Positions 9,134 through 19,648 of a DNA stretch of 64,000 nt are shown here, piece by piece. The position numbers were made by a program, and so were the translations under genes. Source of the DNA: Pandoraea communis (lineage in GTDB: Bacteria; Pseudomonadota; Gammaproteobacteria; Burkholderiales; Burkholderiaceae); the NCBI RefSeq assembly GCF_902459745.1, contig NZ_CABPSJ010000005.1, forward strand, positions 370,209-434,208. The letters are read 5' to 3'. The notes beneath the pieces are model-generated. The model saw only the letters and a program-made list of their open reading frames with translations, did not search any database and was not told the origin of the DNA. The stretch's first letter is position 1, and every line of letters begins with the position of its first letter.

Positions 9134-9204
9134 GCCGTCGGGCCGGTACCCGTTTTCCAAAGCGAATTTCGTGGAGCGACGAAAACGGGTACCGGCCCGG
9201 CGGC
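9134..9204 (-). repeat. hairpin repeat B (conserved loop)
   Basis: Arms 9134-9157 and 9181-9204 pair over 24 bases with one mismatch. The loop 9158-9180 is the exact reverse complement of the loop of hairpin A. Compared with A, stem bases change in pairs (GTCCCC/GGGGAC in A, GTACCC/GGGTAC in B), so pairing is kept while sequence drifts. Confidence 0.85.
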
Positions 9205-9253
9205 CGACCGCTGAGGGAAGCGCAGGTCAGCCGTCAGCAACCGGCAAAGCAAA

Positions 9254-10093
9254 TCAACGAACGGCGCGCCAACTGGCGCTATGGGCCTCAAGCCAGTTTT
9301 CAGCGAGCTTCGGATCTCCGTGACGGTTCGGATGAAACGAGGGCGCGAGGTACTTGAGCATTGGCCCGGTGCTGCGCCAGACGATGCCGTCCTGGCCGAA
9401 GAACATCGTGGTGAATCCCCACCAGGTACGCGGCTTGAAGAGCGTGCCGTCGTGCCAGAGGTTATTGATCGTCTGCGCATGGCTTTCCAGCGCGAACATG
9501 AACAGCACATAGAGATAGGTCAGGATGCGCTGACGCTCGCTGCCCCCGAGTGTGCGATACAGATCGAACGCGACGGCCTTGTGCTCGGTTTCTTCGGCCG
9601 CATGCCATTGCCACATCAGGCGCATCTTCGGCGCTGCCTTCGCGAGCCAGCGGTCGTAACGAAGTGCGCCATCGCCGAACACGGCCGTGCAGTGCTCGTA
9701 TGCAGCCGTCACGGCGAGCATATACATCGGCGAGAGCTTGCGGCGGCGAGCCCATTGAATGCGGGCCGTCGCCCAGTTTTCCCAGTGATTGACCAGCCCC
9801 TGCCTGGCCAACTGCGCGTTGTACTGGCCATGCAGATGACGATGTGTCGCCTCTTGTCCGATGAACTGCGCGATGTCGGCACGTAACTTGTCGTAGCGGG
9901 CATCGTCGGGCAGATGGTCCATCGTGTCGCGCACCGAATCGATGAACGACTGCTCGCCAACCGGGAAGCTCATCGACAGCGCGTTGTAGTACATCGTGCG
10001 GTACGCGTCGCCGCTATGCCAATGACGGTCGAAGCCACTGGCGAGGTCGACAGTCAGCTTGCGTACGGTCAGGGCGGAAATGTCGTTGCTCAT
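9254..10093 (-). CDS. PF10118-type metal-dependent hydrolase
   Basis: 279 residues. It carries the family's His/Glu-rich segments: FIGQEATHRHLH (about 92-103), AAYEHCTAVFGD (about 129-140) and WHAAEETEHKAVAFDLY (about 162-178), a pattern like a four-helix di-iron protein. Named a predicted metal-dependent hydrolase in databases; the actual reaction is not known and a ferritin/desaturase-like di-iron oxidase is also possible from these motifs. It starts at ATG 10093, divergent from a TetR regulator 157 bases away, the usual arrangement for this family, which is often linked to lipid or hydrocarbon stress. Confidence 0.85.
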   Translation of the reverse strand: MSNDISALTVRKLTVDLASGFDRHWHSGDAYRTMYYNALSMSFPVGEQSFIDSVRDTMDHLPDDARYDKLRADIAQFIGQEATHRHLHGQYNAQLARQGLVNHWENWATARIQWARRRKLSPMYMLAVTAAYEHCTAVFGDGALRYDRWLAKAAPKMRLMWQWHAAEETEHKAVAFDLYRTLGGSERQRILTYLYVLFMFALESHAQTINNLWHDGTLFKPRTWWGFTTMFFGQDGIVWRSTGPMLKYLAPSFHPNRHGDPKLAENWLEAHSASWRAVR

Positions 10094-10250
10094 GGTGTCT
10101 CGGCTCTCCGGCGATATTGGCGAATTTGCGGCACTCGCTGAGTGCGGAAGGCTCGCCTTGTCGCCGTCACTTGAGTTTTGTCTTGAATGTGAGCATTATT
10201 CATTTTTCAGGCGTCTTGCCGCAACTCGCTTCCCGCTCAGGTTTTTCAAC

Positions 10251-10901
10251 ATGTTCACACCCAAGCCGCCCGTTACCCCGAACGCCCCGTCAACCATGAG
10301 AAAGCGGCCGATGCAGGCACGCGCGCAACACACCGTCGAGACGATTTTCGAGGCCACTGCTCAGGTTCTGGACGAAGAAGGCGAGGCCGCGCTCACCACC
10401 AATCGTATCGCTCGGAAGGCCGGCTTCTCTATCGGCACGCTTTACCAGTACTTCCCGACCAAAGAAGCGATTCTGCTGGCGATGATCGCGCGTGAACGTC
10501 GCCGCGTGATGGACGAACTCAATGAACGTATTGCCCGAGCCGCCGAAGAAGGCGCCGACCCCGAGCGTGTGATCCGTGAGCGGCTTCGGGTGCTCATCGA
10601 AGCGTTCGGCGCGGGCGGGCGCGTGAAGCGCTCGCTCATCAAGATGGCGTGGCAACTCGATCATCACGAGAACATCATGCAAGCCATGCGCGAGGCAGCC
10701 GAACATATCGCCGTCGCCATGTCGCGGCGCGACGCCCCAGAGATGCGTCCGCCCACCGCCGCCACCATCTTCGTGCTCACACGCGCCGTCATGGGCACGC
10801 TGCGCTCCGCCGCGCTTGAAGACTCCCCGTTGCTCGGCACGCCCGAGTTTGAAGACGAACTCTACCGGTTATGTTGGGGGCTGCTGCGCGCAGACGGCTA
10901 A
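10251..10901 (+). CDS. TetR/AcrR family transcriptional regulator
   Basis: 216 residues from ATG 10251. The frame is open further upstream, but that part has no family similarity and the ATG lies a sensible distance before the HTH. The TetR helix-turn-helix is at residues about 35-75: TVETIFEATAQVLDEEGEAA, then TTNRIARKAGFSIGTLYQYF, then PTKEAIL. The C-terminal ligand domain is typical of the AcrR-like group with a C-terminal TetR_C segment. It is divergent from the PF10118 gene and probably represses it by binding in the 157-base gap. Confidence 0.9.
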   Translation: MFTPKPPVTPNAPSTMRKRPMQARAQHTVETIFEATAQVLDEEGEAALTTNRIARKAGFSIGTLYQYFPTKEAILLAMIARERRRVMDELNERIARAAEEGADPERVIRERLRVLIEAFGAGGRVKRSLIKMAWQLDHHENIMQAMREAAEHIAVAMSRRDAPEMRPPTAATIFVLTRAVMGTLRSAALEDSPLLGTPEFEDELYRLCWGLLRADG

Positions 10902-11029
10902 GGCTCAAAGCGCCGGCCGGTGCTTCCCGTCGCGGTCGTTCGTTCGACGTTCGACGTCCGTCGGCACGTCATGGCGTCTTCTCGCCAGCCGGGCCGGTAC
11001 CGTGTTCCTGTGCGGTGTACCGGTCGTCG

Positions 11030-11929
11030 TTACATGGCGTGCACGTCGCCGCTGATCCAGCAGCCGACGGCAGCATCGAGCGGATCGCGCAACGTGACGG
11101 TGATGGCGGAGGGATGCCCCATTGCCACCCCCTGGCGCACGACGACGCCACGCTCGCCGGGCGCGAGCCAGCCGTAGCGGCGCGCACCGTAGAGCAGGGC
11201 GGCGGCCGCTATGCCGGTCGCCGCATCTTCCGGATAGCCGGAAGCGCGCGGGAACTGACGCGCTTGCAGTACCGGTAACGCACGTCCGTTGCCAACGTCT
11301 TCCCGGGCACACGGGTACAGGCCGGTGGACCCGATGGCGTCGCATGTGGCGAGCATCGTCGTAAAGTCGGGTGCCAACGCCTGTAACTGTTCGACGCTGC
11401 GTAGCGGCACCAGCGTCTTCACGCGGCTGGTCGCGGCGTTACAGATACCTTCGAGCGCGATGTCGTCAGGTGAGATTCGCAGCGCCGCGCAAATGGCGGC
11501 GATGGCGCTGGCATCGATGACCGGTTCGGTGCGCCCGGCCGGCTGGCTCACTTCGATATGCTCGCCATCCGACGCGAGGCGGCCTTCGACCCGTCCGCTG
11601 AGCGTCTCAATCGTGACGGGGCTGCCATCCCATCGCCCGGCGCGACGCAACACCCACAACGCCCCCAGCGTCGCGTGTCCACACATCTCCATCTCGTGAT
11701 TCGGTACAAAGAATCGAAAACGCCAGGCATTGCCCGCGTGTTCTGGAGCCATCACGAACGCGCTCTCGTGGCCATAGTGCGCAGCCACGGCACGCATGTC
11801 GTCTGCGGTCATGGCATCCGCATCGAGCACGATGGGCGCCGGATTGCCACCGTTCTCGGCAGCGGGAAACACACTCACCAACGAGACCGTCGCCGGCGTG
11901 GGGAGAGAAAGAGCAGTGGGTGACGTCAT
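11030..11929 (-). CDS. PhzF family isomerase
   Basis: 299 residues. It shows the two-domain PhzF/DapF-like fold: N-terminal VSVFPAAENGGNPAPIVLDA, catalytic-region FFVPNHEMEMCGHATLGALW (about residues 73-92, Glu in the NHE segment) and the second-domain SGYPEDAATGIAAAALLYG (about 231-249). PhzF proteins isomerise small metabolites such as dihydro-3-hydroxyanthranilate; most genomic copies, as here, are outside phenazine clusters and have no assigned substrate. It faces the TetR gene tail to tail and is divergent from the MFS gene at 12568. Confidence 0.9.
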   Translation of the reverse strand: MTSPTALSLPTPATVSLVSVFPAAENGGNPAPIVLDADAMTADDMRAVAAHYGHESAFVMAPEHAGNAWRFRFFVPNHEMEMCGHATLGALWVLRRAGRWDGSPVTIETLSGRVEGRLASDGEHIEVSQPAGRTEPVIDASAIAAICAALRISPDDIALEGICNAATSRVKTLVPLRSVEQLQALAPDFTTMLATCDAIGSTGLYPCAREDVGNGRALPVLQARQFPRASGYPEDAATGIAAAALLYGARRYGWLAPGERGVVVRQGVAMGHPSAITVTLRDPLDAAVGCWISGDVHAM

Positions 11930-12567
11930 GGCGATAGGTGACTCGGAAAATGTCTCGGCGGGAGGCCTTGCACGACGTCTCGCTCCATCTCGCGACGGGC
12001 ATTGCAGTGCACCGCGTGATGCCTCCCGAAAACGTCTAGGTTACGCGCCAAGCCGCCTGGCTGTCAGGTGGCGATGTGACGAATTTTCGATGGCTTTTCA
12101 GACACGTCCTTATCGGCATACGCATGTCAGCCTCCGGACGCACCGCGCTGCGCGGCATTGCGACGCTGACATCGATCGCAACGCCGCATTGTGTCAGCTC
12201 GCGATAAACGTCGTGTCAACACGACATTTTCGGCGTACGCGGTTTCGGCATGTGGCCAATGGCCGGGCAAGCGTTCGAAATGGAGCGGTGTCCTATGGTT
12301 TACAATCCCGTCGGCCTCCCAATGACGAAAGGGGATGGCAGGGTGAGAAACGTCGCCCAACGGCCCGCTGGCCGGGGGCGACGTCCGGAGACAATGCGTC
12401 CGGACTTCGCGCGATCGGTTCTCTTATGGCGAGAACCGTGAGGTCTTTCAGAGCAGTCGAGTGGGTAAGGCGGCGTGATCAGTGCGAGTGGTCCGGGGGC
12501 AGCGTTGCAGTCGTGATTCTGGCTGCATGAACAGATAAATGAGCAGCCAAGGTTCGAAGTGGAGACC
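11930..12567. other. long divergent intergenic region
   Basis: About 640 bases between the phzF-like start and the MFS gene. The plus-strand open frame through it (from 11796) reads on the opposite strand of PhzF and has no recognisable family, so it is not called. The part next to the MFS gene contains the structured segment 12350-12405. Nothing else convincing was seen. Confidence 0.5.
12350..12405 (+). promoter_or_regulatory. structured leader upstream of MFS gene
   Basis: Two adjacent stem-loops: ACGTCGCCC (12350-12358) pairs with GGGCGACGT (12376-12384), enclosing an inner GGCC/GGCC hairpin (12362-12372); then GTCCGG (12383-12388) pairs with CCGGAC (12400-12405). The two outer stems share 12383-12384, so they may compete slightly. 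It lies about 160 bases before the MFS start. It could be a cis-acting RNA, but it matches no riboswitch class I know. Confidence 0.35.
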
Positions 12568-13878
12568 ATGAGTACTATCGCTAGCGGAGTCAAACCCAGC
12601 GCGCATACGCGCGAGATCGAGGCGCAAGCCTATGCAAAAGCGACCTGGCGTTTGTTGCCTTTCCTTTTCCTGTGTTACGTCGCGGCCTATCTCGACCGCG
12701 TGAACGTCGGCTTTGCCAAGTTGCAAATGCTGAACGACCTTCAGTTCAGCGAGACCATCTACGGTCTGGGCGCCGGCATCTTCTTCATCGGTTACTTCTT
12801 CTTCGAGGTGCCGAGCAACATCATCATGCATAAGGTCGGTGCGCGCCGCTGGATCGCGCGCATCATGATCTCGTGGGCAGTCCTCTCGGCCGCCACGCTG
12901 TTCGTGAAGACACCGACGCAGTTCTATGTCGTGCGCTTCTTCCTCGGCGTGGCCGAGGCAGGCTTCTTCCCCGGCATCGTGCTGTATCTGACCTACTGGT
13001 TTCCGGCGCAACGCCGTGGCCGGATGAACGCGCTATTCATGATCGGCATTCCCATTGCGGGCGTGTTCGGCGGGCCGCTCTCGGGCTGGATTCTCGCCGC
13101 GTTCAATGGCGTGGGCGGCTGGTCCGCATGGCAGTGGCTGTTCTTCATCGAAGCCATTCCGTCGGTGATTCTCGGTGTCGTGACGCTGATGTATCTGCCG
13201 AACGGCATTCGTGCCGCGTCCTGGCTGACGGAAGACGAAAAGGCGGTTCTCGAGCACAACATTGCGCAAGACAGTGCGGGCAAGGTTCAGCATTCGGTCA
13301 CATCAGTGTTCGCGAACGGTCGCGTGTGGCTGATGGCCGTGATCTACTTCTGCTGCATGATGGGGCTCTACGGCATCGGCTTCTACCTGCCGACGCTGAT
13401 CAAGGCCAGCGGCGTGAAAAGCGCACTCGACGTCGGCCTGCTCACCGCCATTCCGTACGCCTGTGCCGTGCTCAGCATGATGGGTGTCGCACGTAGCTCG
13501 GACCGCACGCGTGAGCGTCGTTGGCATTTTGCCGTGGTGTCGTTCGCCGGTGCCGTGGGCTTGTACCTGAGCACCGTCTGGGGCAACAATGTGCCGCTCG
13601 CGATGGTTGCACTCTCGGTCGGCACGGCGGGCATGCTTGCCACGATGCCGGTGTTCTGGACCTACCCGAGCGCGCTCCTTGTCGGCGGCTCAGCGGCCGC
13701 AGCTATCGGCATGATCAACTCGATCGGCAACCTCGCCGGCTTCGTGAGCCCCTTCGTCATCGGCTGGCTCAAGGACGTGACGCACAGCACCAACGCGGGC
13801 ATGTACTGCGTATCGGCGGCACTGGCCATCGGCGCTGTGCTCGCACTCACGCAATCGAAGGAACAGGTCAATCGCTAA
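12568..13878 (+). CDS. MFS transporter, anion:cation symporter (ACS) family
   Basis: 436 residues from ATG 12568; a GTG at 12559 in the same frame with AAGG 6 bases upstream is an alternative start. ACS-family hallmarks: FLCYVAAYLDRVNVGFAKLQ (about 22-41), GAGIFFIGYFFFEVPSNII (about 62-80), FFLGVAEAGFFPGIVLYLTYWFP (about 121-143) and RRGRMNALFMIGIPIAGVFG. The family imports organic anions such as tartrate, glucarate, phthalate or allantoate. No catabolic gene adjoins it, so the substrate is open. The gene ends at the perfect palindromic terminator at 13939. Confidence 0.9.
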   Translation: MSTIASGVKPSAHTREIEAQAYAKATWRLLPFLFLCYVAAYLDRVNVGFAKLQMLNDLQFSETIYGLGAGIFFIGYFFFEVPSNIIMHKVGARRWIARIMISWAVLSAATLFVKTPTQFYVVRFFLGVAEAGFFPGIVLYLTYWFPAQRRGRMNALFMIGIPIAGVFGGPLSGWILAAFNGVGGWSAWQWLFFIEAIPSVILGVVTLMYLPNGIRAASWLTEDEKAVLEHNIAQDSAGKVQHSVTSVFANGRVWLMAVIYFCCMMGLYGIGFYLPTLIKASGVKSALDVGLLTAIPYACAVLSMMGVARSSDRTRERRWHFAVVSFAGAVGLYLSTVWGNNVPLAMVALSVGTAGMLATMPVFWTYPSALLVGGSAAAAIGMINSIGNLAGFVSPFVIGWLKDVTHSTNAGMYCVSAALAIGAVLALTQSKEQVNR

Positions 13879-13938
13879 CGCATTGATCCGGTGGGGCGAA
13901 GGGCGGCATCGCCCGCTTTCGCACCACCTGCGTGAAGT

Positions 13939-13974
13939 CAACAAAAAAGCTGGCCTAGGCCAGCTTTTTTGTTG
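13939..13974. terminator. bidirectional intrinsic terminator
   Basis: A perfect 36-base palindrome: CAACAAAAAAGCTGGCCT followed by its exact reverse complement. The stem AGCTGGCC/GGCCAGCT is flanked by A6 and T6, so it can end both the MFS transcript and the convergent icd transcript. Confidence 0.9.
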
Positions 13975-14033
13975 GATGCTGCGGTGTTCCCGGGCGGTCC
14001 TCACAGACCGCCCGCATCGCATGCTTTCCCGTC

Positions 14034-16274
<2,241 letters not shown>

Positions 16275-16838
16275 CGCTGGTCTCGGATTCAAGAAGCAGG
16301 GAAAGGTGGGGGAACGCCGCTGACTGAGATGCCAGTCCGCTAGCCATGACAAATTTCCCCGATTGTGACACGGGTCGGGGGCAAAACTGAAATGCCTTTT
16401 CGTAATGTGAATGCTTGGGTCTTATATAAGACTGCCTCTGTAGGCCCCATAACTTCGTGCAAAATCCCGCAACGTGCGGCGAGGCGTGGATCAGGGGGTG
16501 TGTTGATGGGGGACGATGGGAAGATAAATGTTAATTAATTTAATATTTTCATAGAAATAATCTATTGAAAAGGGTGCGCCGAAGTCGAGTTCACTGGGCG
16601 AACCCTGAGCGAATGCCGTGGACGTGCCTCCGGATTCCCCGCTTGCCATGCCTATATCGTTGCGCTTTAATGGCGCTCACGCACCGGCCCTGGGACGCCG
16701 CGCGTTCACTGCCGTTGCTGCAATGAAAACAGGTAGGCGCGCGACAGTGAGATTCGGCTGTACAAAGTAAAACCAATAAATAGACCAGCAAGAGGCTACC
16801 GGTGCGGCCGGAGTCTCGTCGTATCGGGGATTCTTGGC
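16275..16838. other. intergenic region with AT-rich tract
   Basis: About 560 bases between the divergent icd and Slam-like genes. Most of it has ordinary GC, but 16528-16570 is strikingly AT-rich (TTAATTAATTTAATATTTTC and following), and CTTATATAAG (16420-16429) is a short palindrome on the icd side. It probably carries both promoters; a minus-strand open frame at 16591-17022 has no family features. Confidence 0.5.
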
Positions 16839-18254
16839 ATGTCCGTTCTATCGTTTCGCTGGCGCGCGTTCGTTGCGGCGGCGTTTTCCGTTGTTCTCGC
16901 CGGCGGGGCATACGCTTCCGAAGGCGCTGTAGTCGACGCTCGTTCCTTTGCTCAGCCAGGCTCGTCAAATTCGTCAGATTCGCCCGATGCAAAAGATCAG
17001 GCGCTTCAACAGGCGCGCGCATTGATGCAGGCGAAGTCGCCCGATGCGGCCTACGCGGTGCTCGCTCCGCTGGAGGATCGTCTGGCCGGGGATTCGGCGT
17101 ATGACTATCTGCTTGGCATCGCTGCGGCGGATAGCCGTCATCTCGAGGTTGCCGAACGAGCGTTGAAGCGCAGTGCTGCGGCGCGTCCCGATGACGGGCC
17201 CACGCATCTCGAGCTTGCCAGAACCTATTTCCTGCTGGGGCAACGCGAGAATGCGCGGCGCGAATTCGAGAGCGTGGCCGCAGGCGATGTGCCGGAAGGG
17301 GTGCGCCCCGTCATTCAGGCTTATCTGAACGCGATCAATGCGCCGGCGGGCGTGCGCACCGCGTGGTCGGGATACGTGCAAGGCAATTTCGGACGCGACA
17401 CCAACGCCAACAACGCGACGACCAACTCGTCGATTGCCATTCCGTCGCTCGGCGGTCTGGTGTTCGTTCTCGACGGCAGCGCCCGCGGCACGCCCGCGAA
17501 TTTTGGCGATGTGAGCGGTGGGTTGTCGGTGCGTCATGCCGTGACGGAGAACCTCGTGGTGTCGGGCGGTGCCGACATTGATATTCGCCGATATGGCGGC
17601 AACGCCCGGGGGTTCGATCAGGGCAGCTATATGTTCCAGCTTGGGGCGAACTGGCTATCCGGTGCAAACAACTTCGGCCTGCAATATGCCAATCAGCACA
17701 TGTGGCTGGACGCGGAGAGCTATCGCAATCTGAACGGTTTCACGGCGCAGTGGACGCGAGATCTGGGTGACAGCCTTCAGGCTGCGGCGTTCGCGCAGTA
17801 CACGCCGCTGCGCTATATGGGAACAGACGCGCGCGATGTGAACCGCGCGTTGGGCGGCGCCTCCATCGTCAAGGGATTCACGTCGGTGTATGGCGAGCCG
17901 GTGGTGTTTGCGTCGATGTATGCGGGACGTGAGAGTCCCAAGGACAACAATGCTGCGGCGTTCGGCAATCACCTGTGGGGCGGACGCTTCGGTGGCGAAT
18001 GGCATGCGATGCCTAATCAGGTGCTGTTTGCGAACGTGAGCTTCGAGCGGCGCAACTACGACACGCTCGACAGCATGTTTCTCGTCGAGCGCCGCGACCG
18101 CCAGCTAGATGTGCGAGCGGGCTATTCGTATTTCGTGACGAAGGCATTTTCAGTCACACCGCAATACAGCTTCACTCGCAACCGTTCCAGTCTGACGCTG
18201 TATGACTATCACCGCAGCGTTTATGAAGTTGTGGCGCGTTATGACTTCCGCTGA
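16839..18254 (+). CDS. Slam-like outer-membrane protein (TPR + DUF560 barrel)
   Basis: 471 residues. A signal peptide ends near AYA-SE (about residue 26). Residues about 50-165 are TPR-like helices (QQARALMQAKSPDAAYAVLA; HLELARTYFLLGQRENARRE). From about 170 the sequence is an amphipathic outer-membrane barrel ending in VVARYDFR, with strands such as GYVQGNFGRDTNANNAT, ENLVVSGGADIDIRRYGG and LDVRAGYSYFVTKAFSVTPQYSFTRN. This N-TPR/C-barrel plan is that of surface lipoprotein assembly modifiers (DUF560, type XI secretion). The next gene, 73 bases away, has features of a Slam cargo. The family call is from pattern recognition, not a search. Confidence 0.75.
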   Translation: MSVLSFRWRAFVAAAFSVVLAGGAYASEGAVVDARSFAQPGSSNSSDSPDAKDQALQQARALMQAKSPDAAYAVLAPLEDRLAGDSAYDYLLGIAAADSRHLEVAERALKRSAAARPDDGPTHLELARTYFLLGQRENARREFESVAAGDVPEGVRPVIQAYLNAINAPAGVRTAWSGYVQGNFGRDTNANNATTNSSIAIPSLGGLVFVLDGSARGTPANFGDVSGGLSVRHAVTENLVVSGGADIDIRRYGGNARGFDQGSYMFQLGANWLSGANNFGLQYANQHMWLDAESYRNLNGFTAQWTRDLGDSLQAAAFAQYTPLRYMGTDARDVNRALGGASIVKGFTSVYGEPVVFASMYAGRESPKDNNAAAFGNHLWGGRFGGEWHAMPNQVLFANVSFERRNYDTLDSMFLVERRDRQLDVRAGYSYFVTKAFSVTPQYSFTRNRSSLTLYDYHRSVYEVVARYDFR

Positions 18255-18327
18255 CACTTCGCGGGTGCGTGCCCGGTCTGTTTCCGACTTCGATATGTTG
18301 CCTTGCCGTCCTGATATGGAGCGAAAA

Positions 18328-19464
18328 ATGACGTTGCGCAAACCGATACTGACCCGGGGGGTGTCTCGCGACGCCTTCCGGCGTGTGGCGGCACTTCTGA
18401 GTGCAATGCCGTGCTTGATGGTGGCCGGGATTTCGCCAGCCGCCGCTCAGACCGCGATCCCGGATTTCGGCCGCTTCGCGCAACCCTCGGCACCGGGGAG
18501 TACTGTGCCTAGCGGCGCCGGTGGTAGTTTCACACAACTGAATCCGGGGCTTTATGTTCAGGTGCTGGACGGCTTGATCAACGTGACGAATCCTGGTGGC
18601 ACGCAGCAGTTCGTTGCGGGACAGTTCGGCTTCACGCCGCAGCTCGCCACGCCGCCGGTCTTCATGCCCGTGAATCCTGGGCTGACGTTCACGCCGCCGT
18701 CCGTTTTTCGGGATCCGCCGCCTAATGTCGTGACGGCAGTCATTCCCCCTGTCGTGATACCGCCGGCCGCGCTGCCCAGCGTGCTGGCAAGTGGTTCGGG
18801 CTATTACCTGATGAACTGGGGCTCGGACGGTCTTGGTAATCTTGGCTCGGGAACGGCGACGTTCAATGTGTTGAACTGGCTGACCAACTTCACGGGATCG
18901 ACCATGCCGTTCGCCGTGAATTCGACGTTGACGGCGATTGAGGTCGGCAAGCTCGACGACCTCGGTTGGGGGAGATGGACGTCGGGGAGTGTGTCCGATC
19001 ACAACGTGGCGTTCGATCTGTCGACGTGGCGCTCAGGCATGCCATACCTCGTGGGGCGCCCGACGCTGGATGCCAATCTGCCGGTGTCGGGCACGATGAC
19101 CTACGCGCTCGCCGGCGCAACGAAAGCTGTCGACATGACGACGGGCGCGGTTGGCACGCTATCGGGGGCGCTCAGCATTGCGTTTCAGAATGGGCAGTAC
19201 AACGTCACGCCTAATTTGAATATTGCGATGCCCGGACAGACCTACGTGACGGGATCGGGGATCACGAGAGTCGGCCCGGATGGCGCACGGGGTACGTTCA
19301 CCACCATGACACAGAACGTGACTGGTGGCGCGTGCGCGGGCAGCGCCTGCACGTTTTCGACGCAGGGCATGCTCACGGGCGCGGCGGCGAACAACGCGGG
19401 GATCGTTTATTCGCTGACGGGACCGGAGACGCGAGTGATCGGTGCAGCGGGGTTCAAGCGCTGA
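18328..19464 (+). CDS. probable Slam cargo: secreted protein with FecR-like segment and C-terminal barrel domain
   Basis: 378 residues from ATG 18328, chosen because GGAG (18318-18321) is 6 bases upstream; the longer frame would overlap the Slam gene and lose the signal peptide. The signal peptide ends at SPAAA-QT (about residue 40) with no lipobox, so the product is soluble or secreted, not a lipoprotein. Residues about 65-105 (NPGLYVQVLDGLINVTNPGG, then FVAGQFGF) resemble a FecR-type strand segment followed by a Pro-rich linker. The C-terminal ~200 residues end in TGAAANNAGIVYSLTG and GAAGFKR, like the small barrel handle domain of TbpB/hemophilin-type Slam cargo. Role (e.g. haem or metal capture) is inference. 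Confidence 0.6.
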   Translation: MTLRKPILTRGVSRDAFRRVAALLSAMPCLMVAGISPAAAQTAIPDFGRFAQPSAPGSTVPSGAGGSFTQLNPGLYVQVLDGLINVTNPGGTQQFVAGQFGFTPQLATPPVFMPVNPGLTFTPPSVFRDPPPNVVTAVIPPVVIPPAALPSVLASGSGYYLMNWGSDGLGNLGSGTATFNVLNWLTNFTGSTMPFAVNSTLTAIEVGKLDDLGWGRWTSGSVSDHNVAFDLSTWRSGMPYLVGRPTLDANLPVSGTMTYALAGATKAVDMTTGAVGTLSGALSIAFQNGQYNVTPNLNIAMPGQTYVTGSGITRVGPDGARGTFTTMTQNVTGGACAGSACTFSTQGMLTGAAANNAGIVYSLTGPETRVIGAAGFKR

Positions 19465-19648
19465 TGATGGGGTGAGGCGATAGAGGCGTGCGGTGCGTCT
19501 GAAACCGTTGCACCGCTGGATATGCTGTCTGTTCGCCTATGAAAAATTGGTCCCGACCGGCAGAAGTCAGTATTAAAACAAGGGCTTGAGAGTGCCAGCC
19601 CAGGTTCGCCGATCGTCTCAAGACAACCCGTCACGCCATCTCGACTGA

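Larger units (their letters stand above)
8341..9253. other. non-coding block with nested inverted repeats
   Basis: About 900 bases without a convincing gene. It has the porin promoter region at its left (AT-rich around 8475-8500) and then a symmetric arrangement: hairpin A (8600-8670), arm (8741-8831), unique centre (8832-8972), reverse-complement arm (8973-9063), hairpin B (9134-9204). The short open frames here are explained by the repeats reading in both directions. Confidence 0.7.
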
